From Zea mays (lineage: Eukaryota; Streptophyta; Magnoliopsida; Poales; Poaceae), in assembly GCF_902167145.1 (NCBI RefSeq), contig NC_050096.1, forward strand, positions 84,068,683 to 84,132,682: a DNA stretch of 64,000 nucleotides. The letters run 5' to 3'. Positions 24,669 to 34,930 of the stretch are shown here, one piece after another (position 1 is the first letter of the stretch; each line of letters begins with the position of its first letter). Both the position numbers and the translations under genes were made by a program. A model generated the notes under the pieces. The model made no database searches. It worked only from the letters and a program-made list of their open reading frames with translations, and was not told the DNA's origin.

Positions 24669-25145
24669 ATGTCTTCGCGCTCCCTTATGCATCGTGTCTT
24701 TCCACCTTCCAAGCCCCCGGATGGGGGATACCCGTCGTCTTTTCGCCTCATCGTTGGAGGAACGCAACTCCGTGGGAGTTGGTACCTTTCAGCCATCGTT
24801 GGGCTTCAAGGATTTTCATCACACAGCCTGGTTGCACCCCTCCGCTGGTGGTCACCCAAGACGGTGACCTCCAGCTCCTGGATGGGGAGAGGCAAGCCGG
24901 GCTGTGATCTCGATCCCGCCCTCAGCGTCGGGGGTGTTCGTCATCCTCGCTGGGGCGGGGAGCGAGGCGAGTCGGGGCTCTACCTCCTGCGCGGGTCGGC
25001 GGGCCACCTCTTCTTCCAGCTTCTGGTGGTGGCAATCGCCCTCCAGCTCTGCGGCGGAGACGTCCTCCAGCCATGCCGGGGAAGGCGAACTGTTGCTGCC
25101 CAGCTAGGATGCAACATTCCGCCCTCTTCCTCGCATTCGCGTTAA
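24669..25145 (+). CDS. Possible antisense ORF in the Huck-A 3' region
   Basis: An ATG-started frame of 158 codons lies antisense to the element, between integrase and the 3' LTR. Its first 50 or so residues (MSSRSLMHRVFPPSKPPDGG onward) are almost the same as those of the ORF at 45655 in Huck-B; after that the two diverge by frameshifts. No domain is recognised. Position and orientation parallel the Grande antisense gene. Similarity could simply reflect recent shared ancestry of GC-rich non-coding DNA. Confidence 0.3.
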   Translation: MSSRSLMHRVFPPSKPPDGGYPSSFRLIVGGTQLRGSWYLSAIVGLQGFSSHSLVAPLRWWSPKTVTSSSWMGRGKPGCDLDPALSVGGVRHPRWGGERGESGLYLLRGSAGHLFFQLLVVAIALQLCGGDVLQPCRGRRTVAAQLGCNIPPSSSHSR

Positions 25146-25542
25146 GGACGGCAGCGAGGACCTGCCGGTGCGCTTGGGAGCGGCCCGCTCTTTGGCTTTA
25201 ATAGCTGGTTCGCGTCCCTTGAGCGGGAACGCGAACGAGAGCCCTCCGGCGGCCACATCCACCCGAGACCATGGCTGCTGCTGCAGAGGTCGCTGGCGGG
25301 TCTCCCGGTGTTCGTCGCCCCGTAGGCTCGAGGCTGCTCATACCCGCGGGGACGGAACCGGAGTTCCGTTTGTAATGGCACTTTGAATGCCAGTGTTTTT
25401 GTTCATTGTGGCTGTCGAGGCCTGAACATGTATGTAATTTTGGCACGGAGCCGTGTTTTTTCCTCATTTTCGAGCACTGAGACTCGCCTGTTGGTTATCT
25501 GAACCGCTTCACCAAGCGTGAGTCGCCCCGTGTCAAGGTGAC

Positions 25543-26467
25543 GAGTGAGGTATCCGTATCCCGGAGGCGTAGGAGTCCCTCGGCTCGGTCGGCCTTGTTG
25601 TCCGAGGCTCCTCTAGCTTAGTTAAAGGGACCCCTCGGCCGCTCTTGGATGAGCCGAGGCCAGGGGTAGCGATATCAGCATGAACAGGGGCAGAGTTGGC
25701 TCAAAAATGAAACCTGGTTGGCCGGAGCCTAGCCGGGTCGTCCGTTGGCGGGACCGACGCTGGGGTCGACTAGCCGACGCCTCGGGTCGGGCTGGCGCCC
25801 TTGGTGGAAGGCTGGTCGAGGCCCCGGAGCGACCGGCCGAGCCGCCTGCTCGGGCCGGACTCCCGGAGAAAACCCTGGCAGCGATTGCCCGGGCGTGGCG
25901 ATGACGTCGTCCTTCAGAGCGGAGATCCTCGGACCGCGTCGCCGTCCGAGGCTAGGTCGGACCTCACCGAAGGTGTCGTCGATGCCGAGGGTGCTGCTGC
26001 CCCCTTCCAGCGTCAAGACCCGAGCCTGCAGGATCAGATTGTCTTGTAGCGTGTGTCTCCTGCGGCCGTTGAGGCCAGAACACACCCTCGCTGTGTTGTA
26101 AAGCTGTGTCTCTTTTCCTCTTGTTTCGAGTATCTGGACTTTTTTGTCGGTAACAGGGACGTTTGTGCGAGCGAGAGTTGCTTCTCGCGGAAGGTGATGA
26201 GTGAGGTATCCGTATCCCGGAGGCGTAGGAGTCCCTCGGCTCGGTCGGCCTTGCCGCTTACGCGCACTTTTACCCGTCCATGAGGCTCCGTTACCGACTC
26301 AGTCGAGAAGGCTCGAAGGATCGCTTCGGCAGAAGAACTTCCGAACGTGAAGACTTGTTCGGTCCGCGGAATCACTTATCCGAACGTGAGTTACTTATCG
26401 CAGAAGGTGATGAGTGAGGTATCCATATCCCGGAGGCGTAGGAGTCCCTCGGCTCGGTCAGCCTTGG
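25543..26467. repeat. Three dispersed 55-bp direct repeats, Huck-A 3' region
   Basis: GAGTGAGGTATCCGTATCCC followed by GGAGGCGTAGGAGTCCCTCG and GCTCGGTCGGCCTTG occurs at 25543-25598, 26199-26254 and 26412-26467. Huck-B shows the same three copies near 46790, 47443 and 47657, so they predate both insertions. Confidence 0.85.
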
Positions 26468-26696
26468 CTGCTTACGTGTACTCCGTCGTTTTCAGGATCC
26501 ACTTTTCGAAGTAGTCAAAAAGCACGAAAGACATTCTGGCAGAAGAGATCTTTTTTCGAGGAAAATTTCAACGCAGAGGGGGTTCCCCCCCTTTTAGCCC
26601 CCGAGGGAGGGTCGGGCTTTGCCGAGGCGAGGCCGACCCTTCCTTGATGACTAAACTTTGCGTGGGTGCGAGGTATATGAACAACTTGAAAACATC

Positions 26697-28182
26697 TTAA
26701 GGGTAGAAGCGACGTAGCTGTTGGATGTTCCAAGCGTTGCCGTAGACCTCGCCTTGACTGTTGGCCAGCTTGTACGTTCCGGGCTTCAGAACCTTGGCGA
26801 TGACGAACAGTCCCTCCCAGGGGGCGTGAGCTTGTGCCTCCTCGGGCGTCTTGTTGCAGCCGAAGCACCAGGTCGCCCACCTGGAGGTCTCGGGACCGGA
26901 CCCCTCGGGCGTGGTAGCATCGCAGGGACTGCTGATACCGCGCCGAGTGTAGTAAGGCCTTGTCCCGAGCCTCTTCCAGCTGGTCCAGCGAGTCTTCTCG
27001 GCTAGCTTGGTTGCTTTGATCGCTGTAGGCCCTCGTCCTCGGGGAGCCGTATTCCAGGTCTGTGGGCAAGACGGCCTCGGCCCCGTAGACTAGGAAGAAC
27101 GGCGTGAAACCCGTGGCTCGGCTCGGCGTTGTCCTCAGGCTCCAGACCACCGAGGGGAGTTCCTTCATCCATCGCTTGCCGAACTTGTTGAGGTCGTTGT
27201 AGATCCGAGGCTTGAGCCCTTGTAGAATCATGCCGTTGGCACGCTCTACTTGCCCATTTGACATGGGATGAGCCACGGCGGCCCAGTCCACCCGGATGTG
27301 GTGATCCTCGCAGAAGTCCAAGAACTTTTTGTCAGTGAACTGGGTGCCGTTGTCGGTGATGATGGAGTTTGGGACCCCGAAGCGATGGATGATGTTGGTG
27401 AAGAACGCCACCGCCTGCTCGGACCTGATGCTGTTCAGAGGTCGGACCTCAATCCACTTGGAGAATTTGTCGATGGCGACCAGCAGGTGCGTGTAGCCCC
27501 CGGGTGCCTTCTGCAAGGGGCCGACGAGGTCCAGGCCCCACACAGCGAAGGGCCAGGTGAGGGGTATCGTCTGCAGAGCCTGAGCGGGTAGGTGGGTCTG
27601 CTTCGCATAGAATTGACACCCTTCGCAGGTGCGGACAATTCTAGTGGCGTCGGCCACCGCCGTGGGCCAGTAGAAGCCCTGTCGGAAGTCATTCCCGACA
27701 AGGGCTCGAGGCGCTGCGTGATGGCCGCAAGCCCCCGAGTGTATCTCCCGCAGGAGTTCCTGACCTTCGGCGACGGAGATGCATCGCTGGAGGATGCCTG
27801 AGGGGCTGCGGTGGTAGAGCTCCTTTTCTTCGCCCAGCAAGACGAACGACTTGGCGCGCCGCGCCACCCGCCGAGCCTCGGCTCAGTCGAGGGGTAGCTC
27901 TCCTTGGTGGAGAAATTGCAGGTACGGGGTCTGCCAGTCTCGATCAGGCGTGGCCCCGCCTCGCTCCTCCTCGACTCGCAGTGCCTCACCCTCGGGGGCC
28001 TAGGGTACCTCGGGCTGAACCGAGGGCACCTTGGGCCGAGCTGAGGGTGTCTCGGGCTGTGCCGAGGGTACCTCGGGCTGGACCGAGGGTACCTTGGACT
28101 GGGCTGAGGGCGTCTCAGGCTCGGGCGTGTCGTCGATCTTGATGGAGGGTTGATGCAGATCCCGAGAGAAGACGTCCGGGGA
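26697..28182 (-). pseudogene. pol: Huck-A integrase
   Basis: The integrase frame begins after the linker repeat. TGA 27883-27885 interrupts it (CGA in Huck-B). The H-H-C-C zinc finger (HSGACGHH ... CEGCQFYAK) and catalytic acids in GLDLVGP, ITDNGTQF and VERANG are intact between 27867 and 27230. The SH3-like C-terminal block is disrupted by a frameshift near 26850. The expected end (LRRFYP, TAA) is at 26697-26699. Confidence 0.88.
28002..28127 (-). repeat. 21-bp in-frame minisatellite, six units, in the Huck-A linker
   Basis: Units AGGGTACCTCGGGCTGAACCG and variants begin at 28002, 28023, 28044, 28065, 28086 and 28107, exactly 21 bp apart. In the proper frame they encode heptads of the form PSxQPEV between the second RNase H and integrase. 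Confidence 0.9.
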
Positions 28183-30005
28183 ACCGTTGTTCGCCCCGAG
28201 GCTATTTTAGCCAGCTCGTCCGCAGTCTCGTTGTAGCGCCGAGCGACGTGGTTGAGCTCGAGCCCGTAGAACTTGTCTTCCAAACGCTGAACCTCATCGC
28301 AGTAGGCCTCCATCTTCGGGTCGCGGCAGTGGGAGTTCTTCATGACTTGGTCGATGACGAGCTGCGAGTCACCGCGGGCGTCGAGGCGCCGGACCCCTAG
28401 CTCGATGGCGATTCGCAACCCGTTGACCAGAGCCTCATACTCAGCCACATTGTTGGACGCCGGGAAATGGAGGCGTAGCACATAGCGTAGGTGTTTCCCA
28501 AGGGGCGAGATGAAGAGTAGGCCTGCGCCGGCTCCCGTCTTCATCAACGACCCGTCGAAAAATATGGTCCAGAGCTCCGGTTGGATCGGAGCCGTCGGTA
28601 GCTGGGTGTCGACCCATTCGGCTACGAAGTCCGCCAAGACCTGGGACTTGATGGCCTTTCGAGGGGCGAACGAGATTGTCTCGCCCATGATTTCCACCGC
28701 CCACTTTGCAATCCTACCCGAGGCCTCTCGGCACTGGATGATCTCCCCCAGGGGGAAGGATGACACCACAGTTACCGGATGAGACTCGAAGTAATGTCGC
28801 AACTTCCGTCGTGTCAGGATCACTGCGTACAACAGCTTCTGAACTTGTGGGTAGCGGACCTTGGTTTCAGACAGTACCTCGCTGACGAAGTAGACAGGCC
28901 TCTGAACGAGCAATGCATGCCCCTCTTCTTGCCTCTCGACCACAATCGCGGTGCTAACCACCTGAGTGGTCGTGGCGACGTAGACCAAGAGGGCTTCTCC
29001 GTCAGCTGAAGGCACCAAGATAGGCACCTTTATGAGGAGCGCCTTCAGGTTCCCGAGAGCTTCCTCGACCTCAGGGGTCCAAGTGAAGCACTCGGCCTTC
29101 CTTAAGAGGCGGTACAGAGGCAGACCTCTTTCGCCGAGGCGTGAGATGAAGCGGCTCAGAGCCGCGAGACATCCCATGACCCTCTGTACGCCTTTCAAGT
29201 CCTTGATGGGCCCCATGCTGGTGATGGCTGCGATCTTCTCCGGGTTGGCTTCGATGCCCCGCTCGGAGACGATGAACCCCAAGAGCATGCCTCGGGGCAC
29301 CCCGAAGACACACTTCTCGGGATTGAGCTTGACGCCTTTCGCCTTGAGACATCGGAATGTCACTTCAAGGTCGGAAAGGAGGTCGGAAGCCTTCCTCGTC
29401 TTGACTACGATGTCGTCGACGTAGGCCTCGACCGTGCGGCCAATGTGTTCGCCGAACACATGGTTCATGCACCGCTGGTACGTCGCGCCCGCATTCCTCA
29501 AGCCGAACGGCATGGTGACATAGCAGTACATGCCGAAGGGCGTGATGAAAGAAGTCGCGAGCTGGTCGGACTCTTTCATCCTGATTTGATGATACCCGGA
29601 GTAGGCATCGAGGAAAGACAGGGTTTCGCACCCGGCAGTGGAATCCACGATTTGATCGATGCGAAGCAGAGGGTAGGGAACCTTCGGACATGCTTTGTTG
29701 AGACCAGTGTAGTCTACACACATCCGCCATTTCCCCCCTTTCTTTCTCACAAGCACAGGGTTGGCAAGCCATTCGGGATGGAATACCTCTTTGATGAACC
29801 CTGCCGCCATTAGCTTGTGGATCTCCTCGCCAATGGCTCTGCGCTTCTCTTCGTCGAATCGGCGCAGAGGCTGCTTGACGGGTCGAGCTCCGGCTCGAAT
29901 GTCCAGCGAGTGCTCGGCGACATCCCTCGGTATGCCGGGCATGTCCGAGGGACTCCATGCGAAGACGTCGGCGTTCGCGCGGAGAAAGTCGACGAGCACT
30001 GCTTC
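28183..30005 (-). pseudogene. pol: Huck-A reverse transcriptase, RNase H and second RNase H
   Basis: After TAG 30006 the same frame continues open. RT: KWRMCVDYTGLNKACPK, FLDAYSGYHQI and catalytic YVDD at 29412-29423. The first RNase H region (PVYFVSEVLSETK) is followed by the Tat-type second RNase H from LWTIFFDGSLMKTGAGAG to RRYNETADELAKIASG, with conserved Asp/Glu/Asp positions (FFDGS, AEYEAL, GDSQ). A 1-bp deletion near 28176-28182, seen against Huck-B, ends the correct frame just after the second RNase H. Translation past it is a shadow frame rich in Arg/Pro/Ser. Confidence 0.9.
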
Positions 30006-31793
30006 CTATTTGGGATCGAGCCCGGAGCCGATCCGGATCTGCTTGGAGGTGTCGCCGCTGGGGTCGAGGGGGACGGCCTTAACCGTCTCCACTGGCTCGA
30101 AGTTGCCGGCATGACGCTTCACGTCTGGCACCTCCTTAGAGAGGCTTTCCAGGTCGGCGATGAGGGCCTCGGACTCGGCGAGGGCCTCGGCGTACTCCAC
30201 GCACTCCACGTCGCATTCGAACGCGTGTTTGTACGTGGGGCCGACGGTGATGACCCCGTTGGGGCCCGGCATCTTGAGCTTCAGGTAGGTGTAGTTGGGG
30301 ACAGCCATGAACTTCGCGTAGCATGGCCTTCCTAGTACCGCGTGGTAGGTTCCTCGGAACCCGACCACCTCGAACGTCAGAGTCTCCCTTCGGAAGTTGG
30401 AGGGCATTCCGAAGCAGACGGGAAGGTCGAGTCGTCCGAGGGGGTGGACGCGCTTCCCGGGAATGATCCCATGGAAGGGCGCAGCGCCTGCCCGGACAGC
30501 GGACGGGTCAACACGCAGGAGCCTGAGGGTCTCGGCATAGATGATGTTGAGGCTGCTGCCTCCGTCCATAAGGACCTTGGTGAGCCTGACGTCGCCGATG
30601 ACGGGGTCGACGACGAGCGGGTATTTCCCCGGGCTCGGCACGTGGTCGGGGTGGTCGGCTTGGTCGAAGTTGATGGGCTTGTCGGACCAGTCTAGGTAGA
30701 CTGGCGCCTCCACCTTCACCGAGCAGACCTCCCAGCGCTCTTGCTTGCGGTGCCGAGCTGAGGCATTCGCCGCTTGCCCACCGTAGATCATGAAGCAGTC
30801 GCGGGCCTCGGGGAACTCTCCTGTTTGGTGATCTTCCTTCTTGTCATCGTCGCGGGCCCTGCCACCCTCCGCGGGTGGCCCGGCCCTGTGGAAGTGGCGC
30901 CGAAGCATGACGCACTCCTCAAGGGTGTGCTTGACGGGCCCCTGGTGATAGGGGCACGACTCCTTGAGCATCTTGTCGAAAAGGTTGGCACCTCCGGGGG
31001 GCTTCCGAGGGTTCTTGTACTCGGTGGCGGCGATAAGATCCGCGTCGGCGGCGTCGCGTTTCTCTTGCGACTTCTTCTTGCCTTTCTTCTTGGTGCCGCG
31101 CTGAGTTGACGCCTCGGGAGCATCTTCCGATGGGTGGCCCTGGGACTGCTTGTCCTTTCGGAAGATAGCCTCGACCGCCTCCTGGTCGGAGGCGAACTTG
31201 GTGGCGATGTCCATCAGCTCGCTCGCCCTGGTGGGGGTCTTGCGACCCAACTTGCTCACCGGGTCGCGGCAGGTGGTGCCGGCGAGGAACGCGCCGATGA
31301 CATCCGAGTCGGTGATGTTGGGCAGCTCGGTGCGCTGCTTCGAGAATCGCCGGATGTAGTCCTGGAGAGACTCTCCCGGCTGCTGCCGGCAGCTTCGGAG
31401 GTCCCAGGAATTCCCGGGGCGCACGTACGTGCCCTGGAAATTGCCGGCGAAAGCTTGGACTAGGTCATCCCAGTTGGAGATCTGCCCCGGAGGCAGGTGC
31501 TCCAACCAGGCGCGAGCGGTGTCGGAGAGGAACAGGGGGAGGTTACAGATGATGAGGTTGTCATCGTCCGTTCCACCCAGTTGGTAGCCCAGGCGGTAGT
31601 CCGCGAGCCACAGTTTCGGTCTCGTCTCCCCCGAGTACTTTGTGATAGTAGTCGGGGGTCGGAACCGGGTCAGGAACGGTGCCCGTCGGATGGCCCGGCT
31701 GAAGGCCTGCGGACCGGGCGGTTCGGGCGAGGGACTCTGATCCTTCCCGCTGTCGTAGCGTCCCCCACGCCTGGGGTGGTAGCCTCGGCGCAC
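30006..31793 (-). CDS. gag: Huck-A gag core and protease, open frame of 595 codons
   Basis: This is the longest gag frame in the window. The retrotransposon gag (capsid) domain lies at about residues 60-170 (WLEHLPPGQISNWDDLVQAF ... RRFSKQRTELP). A Lys-rich linker precedes a zinc-binding pattern C-X2-H ... H-X4-C at 30912-30956. The protease follows with VLMDGGSSLNIIY, where DGG replaces the usual DTG (Asp codon 30564-30566), and a VLGRPCYAKF block. The frame stops at TAG 30006-30008, immediately before RT. This TAG is also present in Huck-B. The upstream frameshift means the first codon here is not a real start. Confidence 0.85.
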   Translation of the reverse strand: MRRGYHPRRGGRYDSGKDQSPSPEPPGPQAFSRAIRRAPFLTRFRPPTTITKYSGETRPKLWLADYRLGYQLGGTDDDNLIICNLPLFLSDTARAWLEHLPPGQISNWDDLVQAFAGNFQGTYVRPGNSWDLRSCRQQPGESLQDYIRRFSKQRTELPNITDSDVIGAFLAGTTCRDPVSKLGRKTPTRASELMDIATKFASDQEAVEAIFRKDKQSQGHPSEDAPEASTQRGTKKKGKKKSQEKRDAADADLIAATEYKNPRKPPGGANLFDKMLKESCPYHQGPVKHTLEECVMLRRHFHRAGPPAEGGRARDDDKKEDHQTGEFPEARDCFMIYGGQAANASARHRKQERWEVCSVKVEAPVYLDWSDKPINFDQADHPDHVPSPGKYPLVVDPVIGDVRLTKVLMDGGSSLNIIYAETLRLLRVDPSAVRAGAAPFHGIIPGKRVHPLGRLDLPVCFGMPSNFRRETLTFEVVGFRGTYHAVLGRPCYAKFMAVPNYTYLKLKMPGPNGVITVGPTYKHAFECDVECVEYAEALAESEALIADLESLSKEVPDVKRHAGNFEPVETVKAVPLDPSGDTSKQIRIGSGLDPK

Positions 31794-31796
31794 CCT

Positions 31797-33253
31797 CTCG
31801 TCGAGGTGGGCCGGCGGTCGCGGTGATGGTGCTCGTTGCCGAGGTGGCCCGGGGCCGCAGGCGCGGTGTTGCGCGTGCGCCCGGTGTAGACCGAGGCTTC
31901 CCGTATGAATCGGGAAGTCGCGGCATGAGGTTCTGAGGGGTACCCCTGCCTTCGGGAGGCAGAGCTCTCGGCCCGTCGGACCGCAGCGCCTTCCAGGAGA
32001 TTCTTGAGCTCCCCCTGGATTCGCCGACCCTTGGTGGTTGATGGCTCCGGCATCGCGCGGAGAAGCATCGCTGCTGCAGCCAGGTTCTGGCCGACCCCAC
32101 TAGATGCGGGTGGTGGCCTGACCCTGACGTCGTCGGTGATGCAGTGCTAGAAACCCTGGGGCAGATGACGTATTTCTCCGGCCGGGGGTTGGCCCGCCCA
32201 TGCCTGCCCGACGTCCCGGCAGATCGGCTCAAGCGCTCCTGCTCCCTCGTCGAGCCTGGCCTGCACCCCGCGGATTTGCTCGAGCTGTGGGTCATGGCCC
32301 CCGGCCTGAACGGGGACCACAGCTAGCTCCCGTGGGATGTCAACGCGGGGCACCGGCCTAGGGAGATCACCATCCTCCGGCATGCCGAGATGATTGCCTT
32401 CGGAGGGACCCCCTAGATCGACGTGGAAACATTCGCGGCTAGGGCCGCAGTCCTCGTCGTCGAGGCTGTGGCTACCGTCGGAACAGTCGGAGAGGCAGTA
32501 GTCACATGCGGTCATGAAGTCCCGCATGGCACTGGGGTTGCCAAGTCCAGAGAAATCCCAACAGATGCTGGGGTCGTCGTCTTCCTCGGACCCAGAGGGC
32601 CCGTAGGTCGAGACGTCCGTCAACCGGTCCCAAGGCGACCGCATGCGAAACCCCAGAGGGTTTGGACTCACCTCTACGTGAGCGCCCGCCAAAGCGAGGT
32701 CGCTAGGCGGGTTGAGGCTGAATCCAAATGAAGTGGGATGGGAATCGGTTGGTACCTCCTGGTCGACGAGCGGCGATAAAGTCACGTCGGGGACTGACTG
32801 CACCGTCGTCTCAGGTACGAGGGCGACGTCCAGCAAGCTTTCCGCAAGCGCGCTGGCGTCGTCCGCTTGCTCGGGATTGGCGTGTCGCGGGGAGACGGCG
32901 CTCGTCTTCGTCTCAAGCGCGAAGTCGATACCCGGTGCGCCCCCCGTTGGGGTGCCGGCGCCGTCGACTTGCTCGACAGCCGACGAGGCGCTGCCTCCTG
33001 CTTGGCCTTGGCTGCCCTGCCTTCCCCTCTGTCGGCGGGGAAGAAGGCGGGACGAGGTCGAAGGTTGTTCTTCCACCACGCGGGGAAGACGTCGTCGATT
33101 CCGCCACCGGCGGGCGGGCTGTCGGCCGCCATTGTCGTCGTCGCGCGGCGGGGGCAGGAGTATCATGTCGTAGCTGCCGTCGAAGGACATGAACTCAAGA
33201 CTCCCGAAACGGAGCACCGTCCCGGGTTGGAGAGGTTGCTGGAGACTGCCCAT
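31797..33253 (-). pseudogene. gag: Huck-A gag, N-terminal part
   Basis: ATG 33253 (MGSLQQPL) lies about 60 bp after the LTR; Huck-B (54417) and Huck-C (62016) share it. The first 370 codons encode a long acidic, Ser/Pro-rich region ending in CDYCLSDCSDGSHSLDDEDC and a short amphipathic stretch. TAG 32147-32149 replaces a CAG that Huck-B and Huck-C keep. The frame then continues to about 31805, where 2 bp fewer than in Huck-B shift it. The next frame starts within RRGYHPRRG at 31793. Confidence 0.88.
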
Positions 33254-33295
33254 CTGGAGCTTGACGGGAAGCTGTTCGTCAACACGCAGCAGGCC

Positions 33296-33313
33296 CCTAC
33301 CTGGCGCGCCAAC
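33296..33313 (-). other. Huck-A primer-binding site
   Basis: GTTGGCGCGCCAGGTAGG on the minus strand directly follows the LTR end. Huck-B (54460-54477) and Huck-C (61956-61973) carry the same sequence. I do not assign the primer tRNA. Confidence 0.75.
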
Positions 33314-33617
33314 TGTCGGCGTTTCGAGACCGGGGGGTCCCTGGGCCGACGAGTGAGTGTCGCCGCGTGCCCCAGCCCAGATGGGTCGAGCGAGAGGGCG
33401 AGCGCGAAGGGGGGAGAGCGAGGCGGCCGGAGACCGGCGTGAGAGAGGTGGGAATCCCGCAGCCTTCGTGTTCGTCCCGCGCCCAGGTCGGGTGCGCTTG
33501 CAGTAGGGGGTTACAAGCGTCCACGCGGGAGAGGGAAGCGAGCGGCTCTCAAGCGAGCGCTTGTCTCGTCCTCGTCCCCGCGCGGCCAACCCTCTCTAAG
33601 AGGGCCCTGGTCCTTCC

Positions 33618-33624
33618 TTTTATA
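33618..33624 (-). promoter_or_regulatory. Huck-A LTR TATA box
   Basis: The minus strand reads GCCTATAAAAGGAAGGACC. The same block is found in Huck-B (54779-54785) and Huck-C (61696-61703), always about 260-310 bp before the LTR end. Confidence 0.7.
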
Positions 33625-34150
33625 GGCGTAAGGAGAGGATCCAGGTGTACAATGGGGGGTGTAGCAGAGTGCTACGTGTCTAGCGGAGGAGAGCTAGCGC
33701 CCTAAGTACATGCCGTCGTGGCAGCCGGAGAGATTTTGGCACCCAGCTGGTGTGATGTCGTGGCCGTCGGAGGAGCGATGGAGCCTGGCGGAGGGACAGC
33801 TGTCGGAGCGGTTGGGTCCTTGCTGACGTCCTCTTGCTTCCGTAAGGGGGCTGAGAGCCGCCGTCGTCATAGAGTATGCGGGGCGCCATCATTGCCTATC
33901 TGGCGGAGCTAGCCAGATGGGACGCCGGTCTTGTTCCCTGCAGCCCGAGTCAGCTCGGGGTAGGGTGATGATGGCGCCTCCTGTTGACGTGGCTGGCCTG
34001 CGCCCTAGGTTGGGCGATGTGGAGGCTCCTCTGAAGCCGAGGTCGAGTCTGTCTTCCGTGGCCGAGGCCGAGTCCGAGCCCCTGGGTCAGGCGAGGCGGA
34101 GGTCATCGGCTGAGGCCAGGGCGGAGTCCGAGCCCTGGGTCGGGCGGAGC

Positions 34151-34430
34151 GGAGTTCGCCGTCTTCCGGGACTTAGCCTGAGTCCGAGCCCTGGGTCGGG
34201 CGGAGCGGAGTTTGCCATCTTCCGGGACTTAGCCCGAGTCCGAGCCCTGGGTCGGGCGGAGCGGAGTTCGCCGTCTTCCAGGACTTAGCCCGAGTCCGAG
34301 CCCTGGGTCGGGCGGAGCGGAGTTCGCCGTCTTCCGGGACTTAGCCCGAGTCCGAGCCCTGGGTCGGGCGGAGCGGAGTTCGCCGTCTTCTGGGACTTAG
34401 CCCGAGTCCGAGCCCTGGGTCGGGCGGAGC
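34151..34430. repeat. 56-bp minisatellite in the Huck-A 5' LTR, five units
   Basis: Units starting GGAGTTCGCCGTCTTCC begin at 34151, 34207, 34263, 34319 and 34375, and a partial sixth begins at 34431 (GGAGTTTCCTATGG). Spacing is exactly 56 bp. The array lies in U3. Confidence 0.9.
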
Positions 34431-34930
34431 GGAGTTTCCTATGGTGCCTTCGGCAGGGCCTGACTGCCTGTCTGTCTAACTCTGTCAAGCGGCACTGCAG
34501 TCGGTGTGGCGCAGGTGGCACTGTCCTTCTGTCAGGCCGATCAGTGGAGCGGCAAAGTGACGGCGGTCACTTCGGTTCTGCCGGGGGGCGCGCGTCAGGA
34601 TAAAGGTGTCAGGCCACCTTTGCATTAAATGCTCCTGCGATTTGGTCGGTCGGTGCGGCGACTTAGTCAGGGTTGCTTCTTAGCGAAGGCAGGGCCTCGG
34701 GCGAGCCGGAAATATGTTCGCCGCCGGAGGGGGCCTCGGGCGAGACGGAAATCCTCCGGGGTCGGCTGCCCTTGTCCGAGGCTAGGCTCGGGCGAGGCGT
34801 GATCGAGTCGCTCGAATGGACCGATCCCTGACTTAATCGCACCCATCAGGCCTTAGTAGCTTTATGCTGATGGGGGTTACCAGCTGAGAATTAGGAGTCT
34901 TGAGGGTACCCCTAATTATGGTCCCCGACA

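Larger units (their letters stand above)
22831..26696 (-). other. Huck-A 3' non-coding region (3.9 kb)
   Basis: It lies between the end of pol and the 3' LTR. It contains the polypurine tract (22831-22844), a 75-bp tandem repeat (23564-23789), three dispersed copies of a 55-bp block (25543-26467) and a possible antisense ORF (24669). It is GC-rich, so several frames are open by chance. Huck-B has the same region at 43819-47940. Confidence 0.8.
21171..34930 (-). mobile_element. Huck-A: Huck/Flip-type Ty3/gypsy element, 13,760 bp
   Basis: LTRs at 33314-34930 (5') and 21171-22830 (3') start TGTCGGGGACC and end GCCGACA on the minus strand. The target duplication AATAT is perfect (21166-21170, 34931-34935). 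Gag, protease, RT, RNase H, second RNase H and integrase follow in order on the minus strand, with a 3.9-kb 3' non-coding region. It lies in the antisense gene of Grande, three levels deep. Lesions: TAG 32147, a 2-bp deletion near 31805, TAG 30006, a 1-bp deletion near 28180, TGA 27883 and a frameshift near 26850. Confidence 0.93.
33314..34930 (-). repeat. Huck-A 5' LTR (1,617 bp)
   Basis: Defined by comparison with 21171-22830 and by the PBS at its inner edge. Outside the 56-bp repeat and one insertion of about 15 bp near 33545 (carried here, absent in the other LTR), the two copies differ by scattered single bases. It carries a TATA box (33618-33624) and five full 56-bp units. Confidence 0.93.

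Noticed and set aside
27435..28180. Right-hand part of the 854-codon Huck-A frame, rich in Arg/Pro/Ser
   Set aside because: It is a shadow frame entered through a 1-bp deletion near 28180; the true integrase frame with zinc finger and DDE residues is offset.
30342..31826. Plus-strand open frames opposite the Huck-A gag-protease frame, and similar ones at 51042-52688 in Huck-B
   Set aside because: The opposite strand carries recognisable capsid, zinc-binding and protease motifs; the plus-strand frames are composition artefacts.
32423..33442. Plus-strand open frames across Huck-A gag (for example 32712-33173, 32867-33442)
   Set aside because: They are antisense shadows of gag in GC-rich DNA; the minus strand has the conserved gag shared with Huck-B and Huck-C.
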